Positions 17,426 to 26,545 of a DNA stretch of 64,000 nt are shown here, in pieces; position 1 is the stretch's first letter; every line of letters starts with the position of its first letter. Below the pieces are notes generated by a model that was not told the origin of the DNA, searched no databases, and saw only the letters and a list, made by a program, of their open reading frames with translations. Origin of the DNA: Lewinella sp. JB7 (GTDB taxonomy: Bacteria > Bacteroidota > Bacteroidia > Chitinophagales > Saprospiraceae); contig NZ_JANCTD010000004.1 of the NCBI RefSeq assembly GCF_024297185.1, forward strand, positions 124,001-188,000. The letters are read 5' to 3'. The position numbers and the translations under genes are program-made.

Positions 17426-17433
17426 CAAAGGTA
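17426..17433 (-). promoter_or_regulatory. -7 element upstream of the HAD gene
   Basis: TACCTTTG on the minus strand matches TAnnTTTG exactly and lies 38 bases before the start codon of the HAD gene. No clear -33 element is visible. Confidence 0.5.
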
Positions 17434-17507
17434 CGCAGCTTAAACGCATCGAATCGGTCGTTTGCTTCATCTTTGCCGTTATTTGGATTCCGTAACCCCC
17501 CATTTGC

Positions 17508-18305
17508 ATGTCACAAGTCGCTTTAGTCACCGGTGCATCCTCAGGCGTGGGAGAGGCCCTGGCACCCCGGCTGGCCGCGGCCGGATGGCGGGTTTATGGA
17601 CTTAGCCGCCGATCGGTAGAGCTGACGGGAGTCACTTCCTTACCGGCCGACATTTCCGATGCCGAAGCAGTCTCCCGGGCCGTACGCGAGTTGGTCGAAC
17701 GTGAGGGAAGGCTGGACGCCGTGTTTCATTGTGCGGGCGTCGGGGGCGCGGGAGCGGTGGAAACCATGCCAACGGAGCGAGCAAAGCAAGTAATGGAAAC
17801 CAACTTCTGGGGAAGTTGGAACCTCTGCCAGGCGACCCTGCCCCACCTGCGGCAGAGTCCGCGGGGAAGGCTCCTGCTCGTCAGCAGTATTGCCGGCCAT
17901 ATGGGGATCCCCTTTCGGTCGGCATACTGTGCTTCAAAAGCGGCCGTGATCGCCCTGTCAGACAGTCTGCGACTCGAATTGCAGGGATCATCGGTGCAGG
18001 TTAGCTGCGTGAGCCCGGGGGATATTGCCACCAATTCTATTGCCACCCAGTACCGCCAACCGGCCTCGGAACTCGATCCGCTTTACCGGGAACGCTACCG
18101 GCGGGCGGACGATGCCATGGCCCAAAATGTAGATCACGGTATGACGGCGGCACACGTAGCCGACCGAATGATTACTATTGCGGTACGGGATTCGCTGGCA
18201 CCACATTACGTGATCGGGGAACCCCTGCAAAAAATCAGCACCATTGCCCGGCGCATTCTACCGGCCTCGGCCTGGGAATGGGTGCTGGGGCGTTACTATA
18301 GTTAG
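17508..18305 (+). CDS. Short-chain dehydrogenase/reductase
   Basis: A 265-residue classical SDR. The cofactor motif TGASSGVGEA is at residues 8-17. The HCAGVGG segment corresponds to the NNAG structural motif. The catalytic Ser (LLVSSIAG) and the YCASK catalytic Tyr/Lys pair are present, followed by VSPGDIATN. The arginine in GLSRRSVEL after the second strand suggests NADP(H) preference. Substrate unknown. It ends 42 bases before sucA. Confidence 0.92.
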   Translation: MSQVALVTGASSGVGEALAPRLAAAGWRVYGLSRRSVELTGVTSLPADISDAEAVSRAVRELVEREGRLDAVFHCAGVGGAGAVETMPTERAKQVMETNFWGSWNLCQATLPHLRQSPRGRLLLVSSIAGHMGIPFRSAYCASKAAVIALSDSLRLELQGSSVQVSCVSPGDIATNSIATQYRQPASELDPLYRERYRRADDAMAQNVDHGMTAAHVADRMITIAVRDSLAPHYVIGEPLQKISTIARRILPASAWEWVLGRYYS

Positions 18306-18347
18306 GTCTTGAACAACGACCCCGGACGGTTGTTGAAAAAAACCATC

Positions 18348-21116
18348 ATGAGCAATTACTCCTACCTTGCCAACGCCCATCCGGGCTACATCGAACAGCT
18401 ATACCGACAGTTCAGCGAATCTCCCGATTCCGTCGACGAAAGCTGGCGAGATTTCTTCCTCGGCTTCGACTACGCCTCCGAAAAACCCGGGGGCAGCATG
18501 CCTACCTCCACTTCCGGAGACGTCGACTGGAACCACGTCCAGAAAGAACTCAGCGTGTTCGCGCTCATCAAGGCCTACCGGATGCGCGGCCACGTGGCCT
18601 CCAACATCGATCCCATTCAGGAATTCGAGGATCCCGACGCCGGCATCGAATTAAGCGATTTCAACCTGGGGGAGCAGGATCTCGATACGGTCTTCCAGGC
18701 GGGTTGGCATCTCTACATGCCGGAAGGGAGTACGCTCCGGCAGATCGTGGAAAACCTCGATCGCATCTACCTCGGCAGCATCGGTTTCGAGACCGATCAC
18801 ATCTTTCACCGCGAAAAGCGGCGGTGGCTGCGGGAACGCATCGAGAAACACCACCCCGAAGAAGCTTACGGACTGAGCCTCGACGATAAGCGTCACATTC
18901 TCGAGACCCTCAACGACGCCGTGGGCTTCGAGGAGTTCCTCAAAATTAAGTTTCCCGCCCAGAAGCGCTTTGGTTTGGAAGGGGGCGAGGCGGCCATCGT
19001 CGCTCTGGACACCATTATTTCCGAGGCCGCACGCGACGGCGTCGATGAGGTAGTTATCGGGATGGCCCACCGGGGCCGGCTCAACGTGCTCGCCAACATC
19101 ATGGGTAAGAGCTACGAGAGCATCTTCCAGGAATTCGAGGGCGTTATTCCCGACAACATTAAGGGTGATGGTGACGTGAAGTACCACATGGGATACAGCT
19201 CGCTGATCGATACCCGCGTCAGTAAGCCCGTCAACGTCAAACTGGCGCCCAACCCCAGTCACCTCGAAGCGGTAGGACCCGTAGTAGAGGGCTTCGCCCG
19301 CGCCAAGGCTGATGTGCTGTACGGCAATGATTACGACAAGATCGTCCCCATCCTCGTGCACGGCGACGCTGCCGTAGCGGGACAGGGAGTAGTGTTCGAG
19401 ACCGCCCAGATGAGTGGTCTGGAAGGATACACTACCGGTGGCACCATCCACCTAATCATCAATAACCAGATCGGCTTCACTACCGACTACGAAGATGCCC
19501 GCACGAGTATTTACGCGAGTGGCGTGGCTACCGTCATCGAGGCCCCCGTATTTCACGTCAACGGTGACGATCCGGAGGCTGTGTACTACGTCGCCAAACT
19601 GGCCATGGAGTACCGGAACGCCTTTAATTCGGACGTCTTTATCGATATGCTCTGCTACCGGAAAAACGGTCACAACGAAGGAGACGACCCGGGCTACACC
19701 CAGCCGGGCATGTACGAACGTGTGAAACGTCATCCCAACGTACGGCAGGTGTATACGGAACGCCTCGTTTCCCGCCAGGACGTACAGGCCAAACTGGCCA
19801 AGGAAATGGCCAAAAAATTCAAGTCGCAGCTCCAGAGCCTTTACACCAAGGTAAAGAACAGCGATCTACCCTACAGCTACCAACCCCCCGAAAAGGCCTG
19901 GAGTCAGCTCAACCGTGACCACTGGCAGGATAAGTTTTTCGCCGAATCGCCCGAAACCGGTGTCCCCCTCGATCAGATCAAGGGAGTGCTCCATCACCTG
20001 ACTACCCTGCCGGAAGGCTTCGAGCCGGTTGCCAAGGTAAACCGCCTTTATAAGGGATACGAGCAATCGGTCAGTAATGATCAACTGGACTGGGCGCTGG
20101 GTGAACTCAGTGCTTACGCGACCCTCCTGATGGACGGTCATAACGTACGAATGTCCGGCCAGGATGTCCGTCGCGGCACCTTCAGTCACCGCCACGCCGT
20201 ACTCAAGAGCCAGGATGGAGAAAGCATTCACAACCGTCTCGACGGCCTGAGTGACGATCAGGGGAAGATGCGGATCTACAACTCCCTGCTGTCCGAATAC
20301 GCGGTACTCGGCTTCGAGTACGGGTACAGCACCGCCAGTCCCGATAATCTGGTCATCTGGGAAGCTCAGTTCGGCGATTTTGCCAACGGCGCCATGACCA
20401 TCTTCGATCAGTTTATCAGCAGCGGGGAAAGTAAGTGGGGCCGGATGACGGGTCTCACCGTCCTGCTCCCCCACGGCTACGAGGGCCAGGGCCCCGAGCA
20501 CAGCAGCGCGCGTCTGGAACGCTTCCTGCAGTTGTGCGCCGAGTACAATATGATCGTCGCCAACGTCACGATGCCCGCCAATATGTTCCACCTGCTGCGT
20601 CGGCAATTGACCTGGAACTTCCGCAAGCCCCTCATCGTGATGTCACCGAAGTCCGGACTCCGGAATGAGATGGCCGTCAGTTCGGTGAGCGATTTCGGTC
20701 CTGGCACCCGCTTTCGGGAGATCATTGACGACGAATCCATCAGCGACCCGAAAAAAGTAAAACGCGTACTGCTCTGCTCCGGAAAGGTCTACTTCGACCT
20801 AACCAAGCACAAAACGACCAGCGACCGGAAAGACGTTGCCATCGTGCGACTCGAGCAGCTGTTTCCCCTCCCCGTCGAACAGCTCCGGCAACTGCACCAA
20901 CGATACAGCGATGCAACCTTTTACTGGGTTCAGGAGGAAAGCCGCAACGCGGGTGCCTGGAGCTACATCAGTGAGCAGTTTCTGTATAACGAACGGCTCG
21001 GCCTGGAATTGAAACTGAACTACGTCGGACGCCCCGCAACCGCATCCCCCGCCACGGGGTATAAGCCCGTCCACGTTCAGGAACAAAAGGACTTGGTGGA
21101 GAAGGCGTTCGCCTGA
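18348..21116 (+). CDS. sucA: 2-oxoglutarate dehydrogenase E1 component
   Basis: From ATG 18348 the protein has 922 residues, close to the usual 930. The upstream TTG at 18309 adds a charged stretch not typical of the family. It begins with the N-terminal motif (YLANAHPGYIEQLYRQF) that binds E2. Thiamine diphosphate-enzyme motifs include EVVIGMAHRGRLNVLANIMGK, NPSHLEAVGPVVEG, VHGDAAVAGQGVVFET, and the catalytic domain GDFANGAMTIFDQF and LPHGYEGQGPEHSSARLERFL. It decarboxylates 2-oxoglutarate in the TCA cycle. The E2 gene (sucB) is not adjacent. Confidence 0.95.
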   Translation: MSNYSYLANAHPGYIEQLYRQFSESPDSVDESWRDFFLGFDYASEKPGGSMPTSTSGDVDWNHVQKELSVFALIKAYRMRGHVASNIDPIQEFEDPDAGIELSDFNLGEQDLDTVFQAGWHLYMPEGSTLRQIVENLDRIYLGSIGFETDHIFHREKRRWLRERIEKHHPEEAYGLSLDDKRHILETLNDAVGFEEFLKIKFPAQKRFGLEGGEAAIVALDTIISEAARDGVDEVVIGMAHRGRLNVLANIMGKSYESIFQEFEGVIPDNIKGDGDVKYHMGYSSLIDTRVSKPVNVKLAPNPSHLEAVGPVVEGFARAKADVLYGNDYDKIVPILVHGDAAVAGQGVVFETAQMSGLEGYTTGGTIHLIINNQIGFTTDYEDARTSIYASGVATVIEAPVFHVNGDDPEAVYYVAKLAMEYRNAFNSDVFIDMLCYRKNGHNEGDDPGYTQPGMYERVKRHPNVRQVYTERLVSRQDVQAKLAKEMAKKFKSQLQSLYTKVKNSDLPYSYQPPEKAWSQLNRDHWQDKFFAESPETGVPLDQIKGVLHHLTTLPEGFEPVAKVNRLYKGYEQSVSNDQLDWALGELSAYATLLMDGHNVRMSGQDVRRGTFSHRHAVLKSQDGESIHNRLDGLSDDQGKMRIYNSLLSEYAVLGFEYGYSTASPDNLVIWEAQFGDFANGAMTIFDQFISSGESKWGRMTGLTVLLPHGYEGQGPEHSSARLERFLQLCAEYNMIVANVTMPANMFHLLRRQLTWNFRKPLIVMSPKSGLRNEMAVSSVSDFGPGTRFREIIDDESISDPKKVKRVLLCSGKVYFDLTKHKTTSDRKDVAIVRLEQLFPLPVEQLRQLHQRYSDATFYWVQEESRNAGAWSYISEQFLYNERLGLELKLNYVGRPATASPATGYKPVHVQEQKDLVEKAFA

Positions 21117-21121
21117 TACCG

Positions 21122-21532
21122 CGACGACATTAGTCGTCAAACTGCTTGTAGCGTGTAGCGACGACTTGAGTCGTCATGCTGCCGGTAATACAGCAATGAA
21201 TACAGCTGGACGGCTCAAGCCGTCGTTGCACTGTACGCCAACTTTGGTCTCCATGCTGCCGGTAATAAAAACTGGTACAGCTCGACGGCTCAAGCCGTCG
21301 CTACACGTCTTTACGACTTCAGTCGCCATGCTGCCGGTAGTACAAGCGGTATGTACAGCTGGACGGCTCAAGCCGTCGCTACACGTCTTCACGACTTCAG
21401 TCGTCATGCTGCCGGTAGTACAAGCGGTATGTACAGCTCGACGGCTCAAGCCGTCGCTACACGTCTTTACGACTGTAGTCGCCATGCTGCCGGTAATACA
21501 GCAATGAATACAGCTCGACGGCTCAAGCCGTC
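21122..21532 (+). repeat. Palindromic tandem repeat array (about 78-bp units)
   Basis: The 466-base gap after sucA is filled with an array. A 16-base near-palindrome, GACGGCTCAAGCCGTC, occurs at 21209, 21284, 21362, 21440 and 21517, so periods are 75, 78, 78 and 77. Between these lie weaker inverted repeats of the form ACGACTTNAGTCG, and the array opens with GACGACATTAGTCGTC and GACGACTTGAGTCGTC (21160-21175). The link GCTGCCGGTA(A/G)TACA recurs in every unit. Each transcript copy could fold into alternating hairpins. The array ends about 50 bases before the amidase gene. Confidence 0.9.
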
Positions 21533-21582
21533 GCTACACCTTGGGTACAAAATCGTAGTTTGCGCGCCCAACCAATCAAACC

Positions 21583-23220
21583 ATGAAACTGCGCAACATA
21601 CTGCTTCTTCTTCCCCTCAGCGGGTTCCTACTGGCCGTTACGGTGGTCGCCCTGTCACCCGACCAGGTAAGGAACGCCGCAGCCGTGCTAGGTATAGACT
21701 TTCTGAGCGACCAGGAGATCGATCTCATGCTTCCTGACCTCGAAGAGAACCTGGAAGCATTCGACAGCATCGGCCACCGGGACATCCCCAACGAGCTATC
21801 GCCTGCACTCGTCTTCAGCCCGGTGCTCAGGGCGGAGCAGTTGCCGGCGGATACTAGCGTGATGGCTCCTGCGTCCCCGCCCCCTCCTGCCACGACGGGA
21901 ACGGCCTACGAATGGATGACGGTGGAAGAACTGGCTTCCCTGATCTACCACAAACGCATCAGCAGCCGCGAACTCACCGAGTATTTCATTGCTCGGCTGA
22001 GGCAGTATGACCCTACCCTGCACTGCGTGATCACGCTTACGGAGGAACGTGCGCTGGAGAAGGCTGACGCAATGGACGCGGAACTCGCCGCCGGCAACTA
22101 CCGGGGTTATCTGCACGGCATTCCTTATGGTGCCAAGGATCTGCTCGCGGCCCGCGGCTACCGGACGACTTGGGGAGCCAAGCCCTACGAAAACCAGACC
22201 ATTGACCTCGACGCCGCGGTCATCGAACAACTCGATGCGGCGGGCGCCGTCCTCTGCGCTAAGCTGAGCCTGGGAGCTCTGGCATGGGGAGACGTCTGGT
22301 TCGGTGAAATGACCCGCAACCCCTGGAATACCGAAGCGGGCAGCAGTGGCTCGTCCGCCGGTTCGGCCAGCGCGGTCGCGGCGGGCCTGGTGCCCTTCGC
22401 CATTGGAACGGAAACCCTGGGCAGTATCGTAAGCCCGAGCACGGTGTGCGGGACGACGGGCCTGCGCCCCACCTTCGGTCGGGTATCGCGGTACGGGGCC
22501 ATGGCACTCAGCTGGACCATGGACAAGATCGGGCCTATTACGCGTTCGGCCACCGATGCCGGACTGGTGCTGGGAGCCATCGCCCACTATGACCCCCGGG
22601 ATGCCCACGCGATCCGGGCGGGTTTCCAGTTCGAGCTGCCGCAACCGACCGCCACCGGAAAGCGCATCGGCTACCTGAAGGGAAGTTTCGCTAACGACTA
22701 CAATTTCGCGGCCAATGACTCCCTGGCCCTCCAACAACTCCGCGATCTCGGGTACGAATTGGTGGAGATCGAACTGCCGAACGCACCGGACATTCGCTTT
22801 ATTCTGAACGTGGAAGCCGCCGCCGCCTTCGAATCTCTGACGCGGAGTGGCGACGACGACATGCTTACCCGTCAGGTCCGCAACGCCTGGCCCAACGCCT
22901 TCCGTACGGCCCACTTCGTCCCGGCCGTAGCGTACGTACAGGCCAACCGCTTACGACGTGAACTGATGGAAGAAATGGATCGCTTGTTCCTGGAAAACGA
23001 CATCGACGTTTACGTCAACCCCAGTTGGAATTCCAGCAGTCTGTTCATAACCAACATGACCGGGCAGCCCTCTATCACTGTCCCGAACGGTATGTACGAG
23101 GGAACGCCAACCAGCATCACCTTCACCGGTCGCCTGTTCGGCGAACAGGCGCTAGTGAATATCGCGGCGGCCTATCAGGGAGCTACCCGGTGGGACGATC
23201 TGCATCCGACCGGCTTCTGA
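21583..23220 (+). CDS. Amidase-signature family protein, exported
   Basis: A 545-residue protein with an N-terminal hydrophobic segment (LLLLPLSGFLLAVTVVAL) that is a signal peptide or anchor. About 90 extra residues precede the amidase domain. The Ser-cisSer-Lys triad can be placed: Lys in GIPYGAKDLLA, and the serines in AGSSGSSAGSASAVAAGLVPFAIGT. The rest (GFRP-like TGLRPTFGRVSRYG, MDKIGPITRSATDAG) fits the signature domain. Family members hydrolyse amides and include GatA. The leader and lack of gatB/gatC argue for a periplasmic hydrolase rather than tRNA amidation. Its 3' end overlaps rdgB by 38 bases. Confidence 0.88.
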   Translation: MKLRNILLLLPLSGFLLAVTVVALSPDQVRNAAAVLGIDFLSDQEIDLMLPDLEENLEAFDSIGHRDIPNELSPALVFSPVLRAEQLPADTSVMAPASPPPPATTGTAYEWMTVEELASLIYHKRISSRELTEYFIARLRQYDPTLHCVITLTEERALEKADAMDAELAAGNYRGYLHGIPYGAKDLLAARGYRTTWGAKPYENQTIDLDAAVIEQLDAAGAVLCAKLSLGALAWGDVWFGEMTRNPWNTEAGSSGSSAGSASAVAAGLVPFAIGTETLGSIVSPSTVCGTTGLRPTFGRVSRYGAMALSWTMDKIGPITRSATDAGLVLGAIAHYDPRDAHAIRAGFQFELPQPTATGKRIGYLKGSFANDYNFAANDSLALQQLRDLGYELVEIELPNAPDIRFILNVEAAAAFESLTRSGDDDMLTRQVRNAWPNAFRTAHFVPAVAYVQANRLRRELMEEMDRLFLENDIDVYVNPSWNSSSLFITNMTGQPSITVPNGMYEGTPTSITFTGRLFGEQALVNIAAAYQGATRWDDLHPTGF

Positions 23221-23791
23221 GAAAGGTTTGCAGCTTGGAGATGGCCCGTCCGCGGTGACTTAATCTGACTTTTTCGTCCGGACTCATCTGAGCGAAGGTG
23301 CGGCCGTCGCCCTCAGTGGGTACGAAGACCGGATCGTAACCGAAGCCGTCGTTTCCGAGGGGCGCGGTGGCAATGCGCCCCTCGCAAATGCCTTCGAAGT
23401 ACTGTTCCTCCCCGTCCAGCAGCAGGCAGATCACCGTACGAAAGCGGGCCAGTCTGTTCGGGCGGTCGGCGAGGTCGGACAGCAATTTGGCATTATTATC
23501 CTCCGCGTTTCGTTGGGGTCCGGCATAGTGAGCCGTATCCACGCCCGGAGCATTACCGAGGGATTGGACCTCCAGGCCGGTGTCCTCGCTAAAACAATCG
23601 TGTCCGTAGCCGTCCTTGACGTGGTGGGCTTTGAGTCGTGCATTGCTCTCCAGTGTCGACGCGGTCTCCGGAATATCCTCCGTGCACCCGATGTCCGCCA
23701 GGCTACGGAAGGTATACTGATTACCCAGCTGCCGCCGGATTTCCTCGATCTTGTGGGGGTTGTTGGTCGCAAAGACCAGTTGCTGTTTCAT
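23183..23791 (-). CDS. rdgB: XTP/dITP pyrophosphatase (RdgB/HAM1 family)
   Basis: A 202-residue nucleotide-pool sanitising enzyme. The start LVFATNNPHKIEEIRRQLG matches the substrate-binding SGN(P)HK motif of the family. DCFSEDTGLEV carries the catalytic acidic pair, followed by NAPGVDTAHYAG, FEGICEGRIA, GFGYDPVF and LSHRGRAI. It hydrolyses dITP, XTP and ITP to monophosphates. The last ten or so residues (RSRSDADRPTG) extend beyond the usual end and overlap the convergent amidase gene. Confidence 0.94.
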   Translation of the reverse strand: MKQQLVFATNNPHKIEEIRRQLGNQYTFRSLADIGCTEDIPETASTLESNARLKAHHVKDGYGHDCFSEDTGLEVQSLGNAPGVDTAHYAGPQRNAEDNNAKLLSDLADRPNRLARFRTVICLLLDGEEQYFEGICEGRIATAPLGNDGFGYDPVFVPTEGDGRTFAQMSPDEKVRLSHRGRAISKLQTFLRSRSDADRPTG

Positions 23792-23847
23792 CAGGCGCTA
23801 CAACCGGGCGGACGCGCGCGGGTGCGGTGAAATCTGGGAAAAGAGCA

Positions 23848-23944
23848 AAAAAAATGGGCAAGCACACCAGTCGCTCAACCTCCTACCCTTGCTGCATTTC
23901 TGCCCTGGGGGAATTCAGAAGGAGCTGACCGTGTGCCGCCCAAG
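23848..23944 (-). ncRNA. ffs: Signal recognition particle RNA (small bacterial 4.5S type)
   Basis: On the minus strand the core CCAGGGCAGAAATGCAGCAA forms domain IV of SRP RNA: CAGG opposite AGCA in the asymmetric/symmetric loops, a GCA/TGC stem and a GAAA tetraloop. Outer strands pair as GGGC-GG-CACAC with GTGTG-CTT-GCCC, closing a hairpin of about 97 nt. An exact -7 promoter element lies just upstream, and a run of eight T follows the helix, giving a terminator. Length and fold fit the 4.5S class that binds Ffh for co-translational targeting. Ends are estimated to within a few bases. Confidence 0.9.
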
Positions 23945-23947
23945 CCA

Positions 23948-23955
23948 CAAAGGTA
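23948..23955 (-). promoter_or_regulatory. -7 element of the SRP RNA promoter
   Basis: TACCTTTG on the minus strand is an exact TAnnTTTG and ends four bases before the estimated RNA 5' end. Confidence 0.6.
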
Positions 23956-24018
23956 TGGATTAATGCCATACCGTGGGAGCATTCCGGGGAAATTTTTGGC
24001 GGCCCTCTAAGTCTTTAG

Positions 24019-24753
24019 CTAGCTGATTAGGTTGCCCTCGTCGTCCCATTCGGCGGTGATTTCCCGTCGTTCCTGGTCGACGTAGAGGGGTAGGTACTTT
24101 TCCTCGAGGGAGACGCCGTGTTTGTCCTGCACTTCCTGAGGCACGCCGTCCCAGACGTTAGGCTGATTGCCTTCGTAGCCAATATACTTCACTCCCTCCT
24201 TGCTGGTAAAGAAGCCCGTTACGACCAGGAATCGCAGGTGATCGAAGAACTGCACGCCGGGAAGCAGACGGTCGTCCTCCGCCGCTTCTACCACTTCCGG
24301 GTAGGCGATGTCGTCGACGATGGCGATTTGCTCTTCCGGAGTAGCCTCGATGAAGGCTTTCCCGTCGTAGCGTTGACTGCTTTCGGTATTGATCCAGGCC
24401 AGTCCGCCCCGGAGTCGCCGCTGGTGTACCAGGGGTTGATCGAGCGCCATGAATTCAATGAATTCTACTACGCCGGTGTCCGTTGCCTTAGCGTGATCTT
24501 CGGCTTCTGGAACGATGATGTCGGCGAGGACGCCGATGGTTTCCAGTTCGAAGTCCGTGAAGAAGCGATCGTTGCGGATGCGCTCGTCACGCTCGGCTTC
24601 GTACGCGGTCCGCAGGCCGTAGCCCTTGGTGGGTTCGACGCCTACGAGGCTGTCCGGTACCAGGTCACCGTCGTTCTTGCAGCCGACCTGGGTAAAGATT
24701 GCGGTGCCTACGGCTCCCCCGAGGAGGGTTTTTAGTGATTTACGGCGATCCAT
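24019..24753 (-). CDS. Gluconate 2-dehydrogenase subunit 3 family protein
   Basis: A 244-residue protein with a Tat-like leader (MDRRKSLKTLLGGAVGTAIFTQVGC) that ends in a lipobox cysteine, so it is probably a Tat-exported lipoprotein. The body (FFTDFELETIGVLADIIVPEAEDHAKATDTGVVEFIEFM) is typical of the small subunit of membrane flavin dehydrogenases. Such subunits accompany a GMC-type FAD catalytic subunit that lacks its own signal and is carried out as a complex. The start overlaps the stop of the GMC gene by one base (TGATG), so the two are translationally coupled. Confidence 0.9.
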   Translation of the reverse strand: MDRRKSLKTLLGGAVGTAIFTQVGCKNDGDLVPDSLVGVEPTKGYGLRTAYEAERDERIRNDRFFTDFELETIGVLADIIVPEAEDHAKATDTGVVEFIEFMALDQPLVHQRRLRGGLAWINTESSQRYDGKAFIEATPEEQIAIVDDIAYPEVVEAAEDDRLLPGVQFFDHLRFLVVTGFFTSKEGVKYIGYEGNQPNVWDGVPQEVQDKHGVSLEEKYLPLYVDQERREITAEWDDEGNLIS

Positions 24754-26471
24754 CAGATGTTCATTTTCTTGAGTTCGGAGACGATGTGCTCGGAGTTGCG
24801 CATGGCGAGGGCCATGATGGTCCAGGTGGGGTTTTTGTCGGCCTGGGAGGCGAAGACGGCCGCGTCGGTGATGTACACGTTGGGCACGTCGTGCAGTCGG
24901 CCGTACTTATTGGTCACGCTATCCTTCGGATCGTCTCCCATGCGGGCGGTACCTACCTCGTGAATGATCTGGCCGGGAGCCAGCAGACCGTAGTCTTCCT
25001 CGTACGTAGGCATGGGCGTGAGGATCTCTCCCCCCATGTCGGTCATGATCGCCCGGAAAGTCTCCTGCATATGCTTAGCCTGGAGGCGTTCGTGGTCCGT
25101 CCATTTGTAGTGGAACCTCAGCGTCGGTATGCCCCACTCGTCTACGGTGTTCGGGTCGATCTCGCAGTAGTTATCGTAGAGCGCGACCGATTCTCCGCGT
25201 CCCGCCATGTAGAAGTAAGCTCCGTACACCTCCTTCATCTCCTGGAGCAGGGGGTTTCCGTAGCCACCGACCTTATAGTTGAGGAGCTTCTGCACCGTCT
25301 GGTGTCCTCCACCGAAACCGTACATAGGCATTCCCATACTTCCGCCCATTTCGATGTGGTAGCCGCGCGGGAAGTCCAGCTTTTTGTTGTCACCCCACCA
25401 GGGAGAGTAGACGTGCATGCCCCCCATTCCGTCCTCGTTGTAGCGGGTACGGTTCATGAGGCCGGGGATGAAGCCGGAAATACCGGCGCCCGTGCTGTCG
25501 TGAAGGTAACGGCCCAGGGTGCCGCTGCTGTTACCGAGTCCGTTCGTCTGTCCCTTCTGGCGGGAGTTGAACAGCAAGCGGGAAGTTTCGCAGGCCGAAG
25601 CGGCCAGTACGATGACCTTACCCTTCACCTCGTATTCCCGACGGTCGTCCTTACTGACGTAGCTGATCGCGGTGGCCTTTCCCGTGTCGTCGGTGATCAC
25701 CTCCCGGGCCATGCTGTTAACAAACAGATCGATCTGCCCCGTCTTCTTCATGGCGGGGAAGATCAGGACGCTGCCGGCGCTGAAGTCGGCGTATACGGCG
25801 CAGGAGCGGCTACACTGGGCGCAGTAGAAACAAACACCCCGGTCCTCGTTGAGCTTTTTGGTAAGCATCGACATCCGGGAGGGATACACGGGCACTCCGT
25901 TGGAGCGGGCAGCCGTGGTGTACATCATTTCCGAAAGACGCGGCTTGGGCGGAGGAAGGAAGAAGCCGTCCGGGTCATTGTGCAACCCCTCATTCGTGCC
26001 CGTCACGCCTACCAGCTTGTCGAGCCGGTCGTAGTACGGTTTGATCTCCTCGTAGCTGATGGGCCAGTTAGCCCCCAACCCATCGATGTCCTTACGGTGG
26101 AAGTCGTCGGGGCCGAAACGCAGGCTGATGCGGCCCCAGTGATTGGTGCGGCCGCCGAGCATGCGGGACCGGAACCACTCGAAGCGAGTGTCTCCAACCG
26201 TCGAATAGGGCTCATTGGGCAGTTCCCAACCCCCGAAGGCGGCGTTATAATCCCCGAACGGACGGGTGGTAGACGCTCCGCGGCGCGGACTTTCCCACGG
26301 CCACCGCAACTGGGTTTTCATGGCATTATCCTGGGGGTCGAAGTACGGACCCGCCTCGATGATGGCTACTTTCAGTCCGTTTTCGGCGAGAATTTTGGCC
26401 GACATGCCCCCGCCGGCGCCCGAGCCCACGATGACGACATCGTATTCCTTGTCGTTCTTTTTAATCTGCAC
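24753..26471 (-). CDS. GMC-family FAD oxidoreductase
   Basis: The FAD-binding motif DVVIVGSGAGGGMSAKILAENG opens the protein and the GMC C-terminal active-site region (EVGTARMGDDPKDSVTNKYGRLHDVPNVYITDAAVF) closes it. A cysteine cluster, CFYCAQCSRSC, lies near residue 215. No ATG exists before the FAD motif; GTG 26471 gives a 572-residue protein with a normal start, and an in-frame TTG at 26495 is the alternative. A TATATTGC sequence at 26492-26499 on the minus strand could be its -7 element, which favours the GTG. Related enzymes oxidise sugars or sugar acids and pass electrons to a cytochrome; the substrate is unknown. Confidence 0.9.
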   Translation of the reverse strand: MQIKKNDKEYDVVIVGSGAGGGMSAKILAENGLKVAIIEAGPYFDPQDNAMKTQLRWPWESPRRGASTTRPFGDYNAAFGGWELPNEPYSTVGDTRFEWFRSRMLGGRTNHWGRISLRFGPDDFHRKDIDGLGANWPISYEEIKPYYDRLDKLVGVTGTNEGLHNDPDGFFLPPPKPRLSEMMYTTAARSNGVPVYPSRMSMLTKKLNEDRGVCFYCAQCSRSCAVYADFSAGSVLIFPAMKKTGQIDLFVNSMAREVITDDTGKATAISYVSKDDRREYEVKGKVIVLAASACETSRLLFNSRQKGQTNGLGNSSGTLGRYLHDSTGAGISGFIPGLMNRTRYNEDGMGGMHVYSPWWGDNKKLDFPRGYHIEMGGSMGMPMYGFGGGHQTVQKLLNYKVGGYGNPLLQEMKEVYGAYFYMAGRGESVALYDNYCEIDPNTVDEWGIPTLRFHYKWTDHERLQAKHMQETFRAIMTDMGGEILTPMPTYEEDYGLLAPGQIIHEVGTARMGDDPKDSVTNKYGRLHDVPNVYITDAAVFASQADKNPTWTIMALAMRNSEHIVSELKKMNI

Positions 26472-26545
26472 TGATGATCTGGGTTTAGTTGGCAATATAG
26501 CAAACCCCCACCGCAGTTGTCCCGCAAATGTCGGGGACCGGGCTG

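Noticed and set aside
21122-21532. CRISPR array
   Set aside because: The whole unit repeats, including the links between palindromes, so there are no unique spacers.
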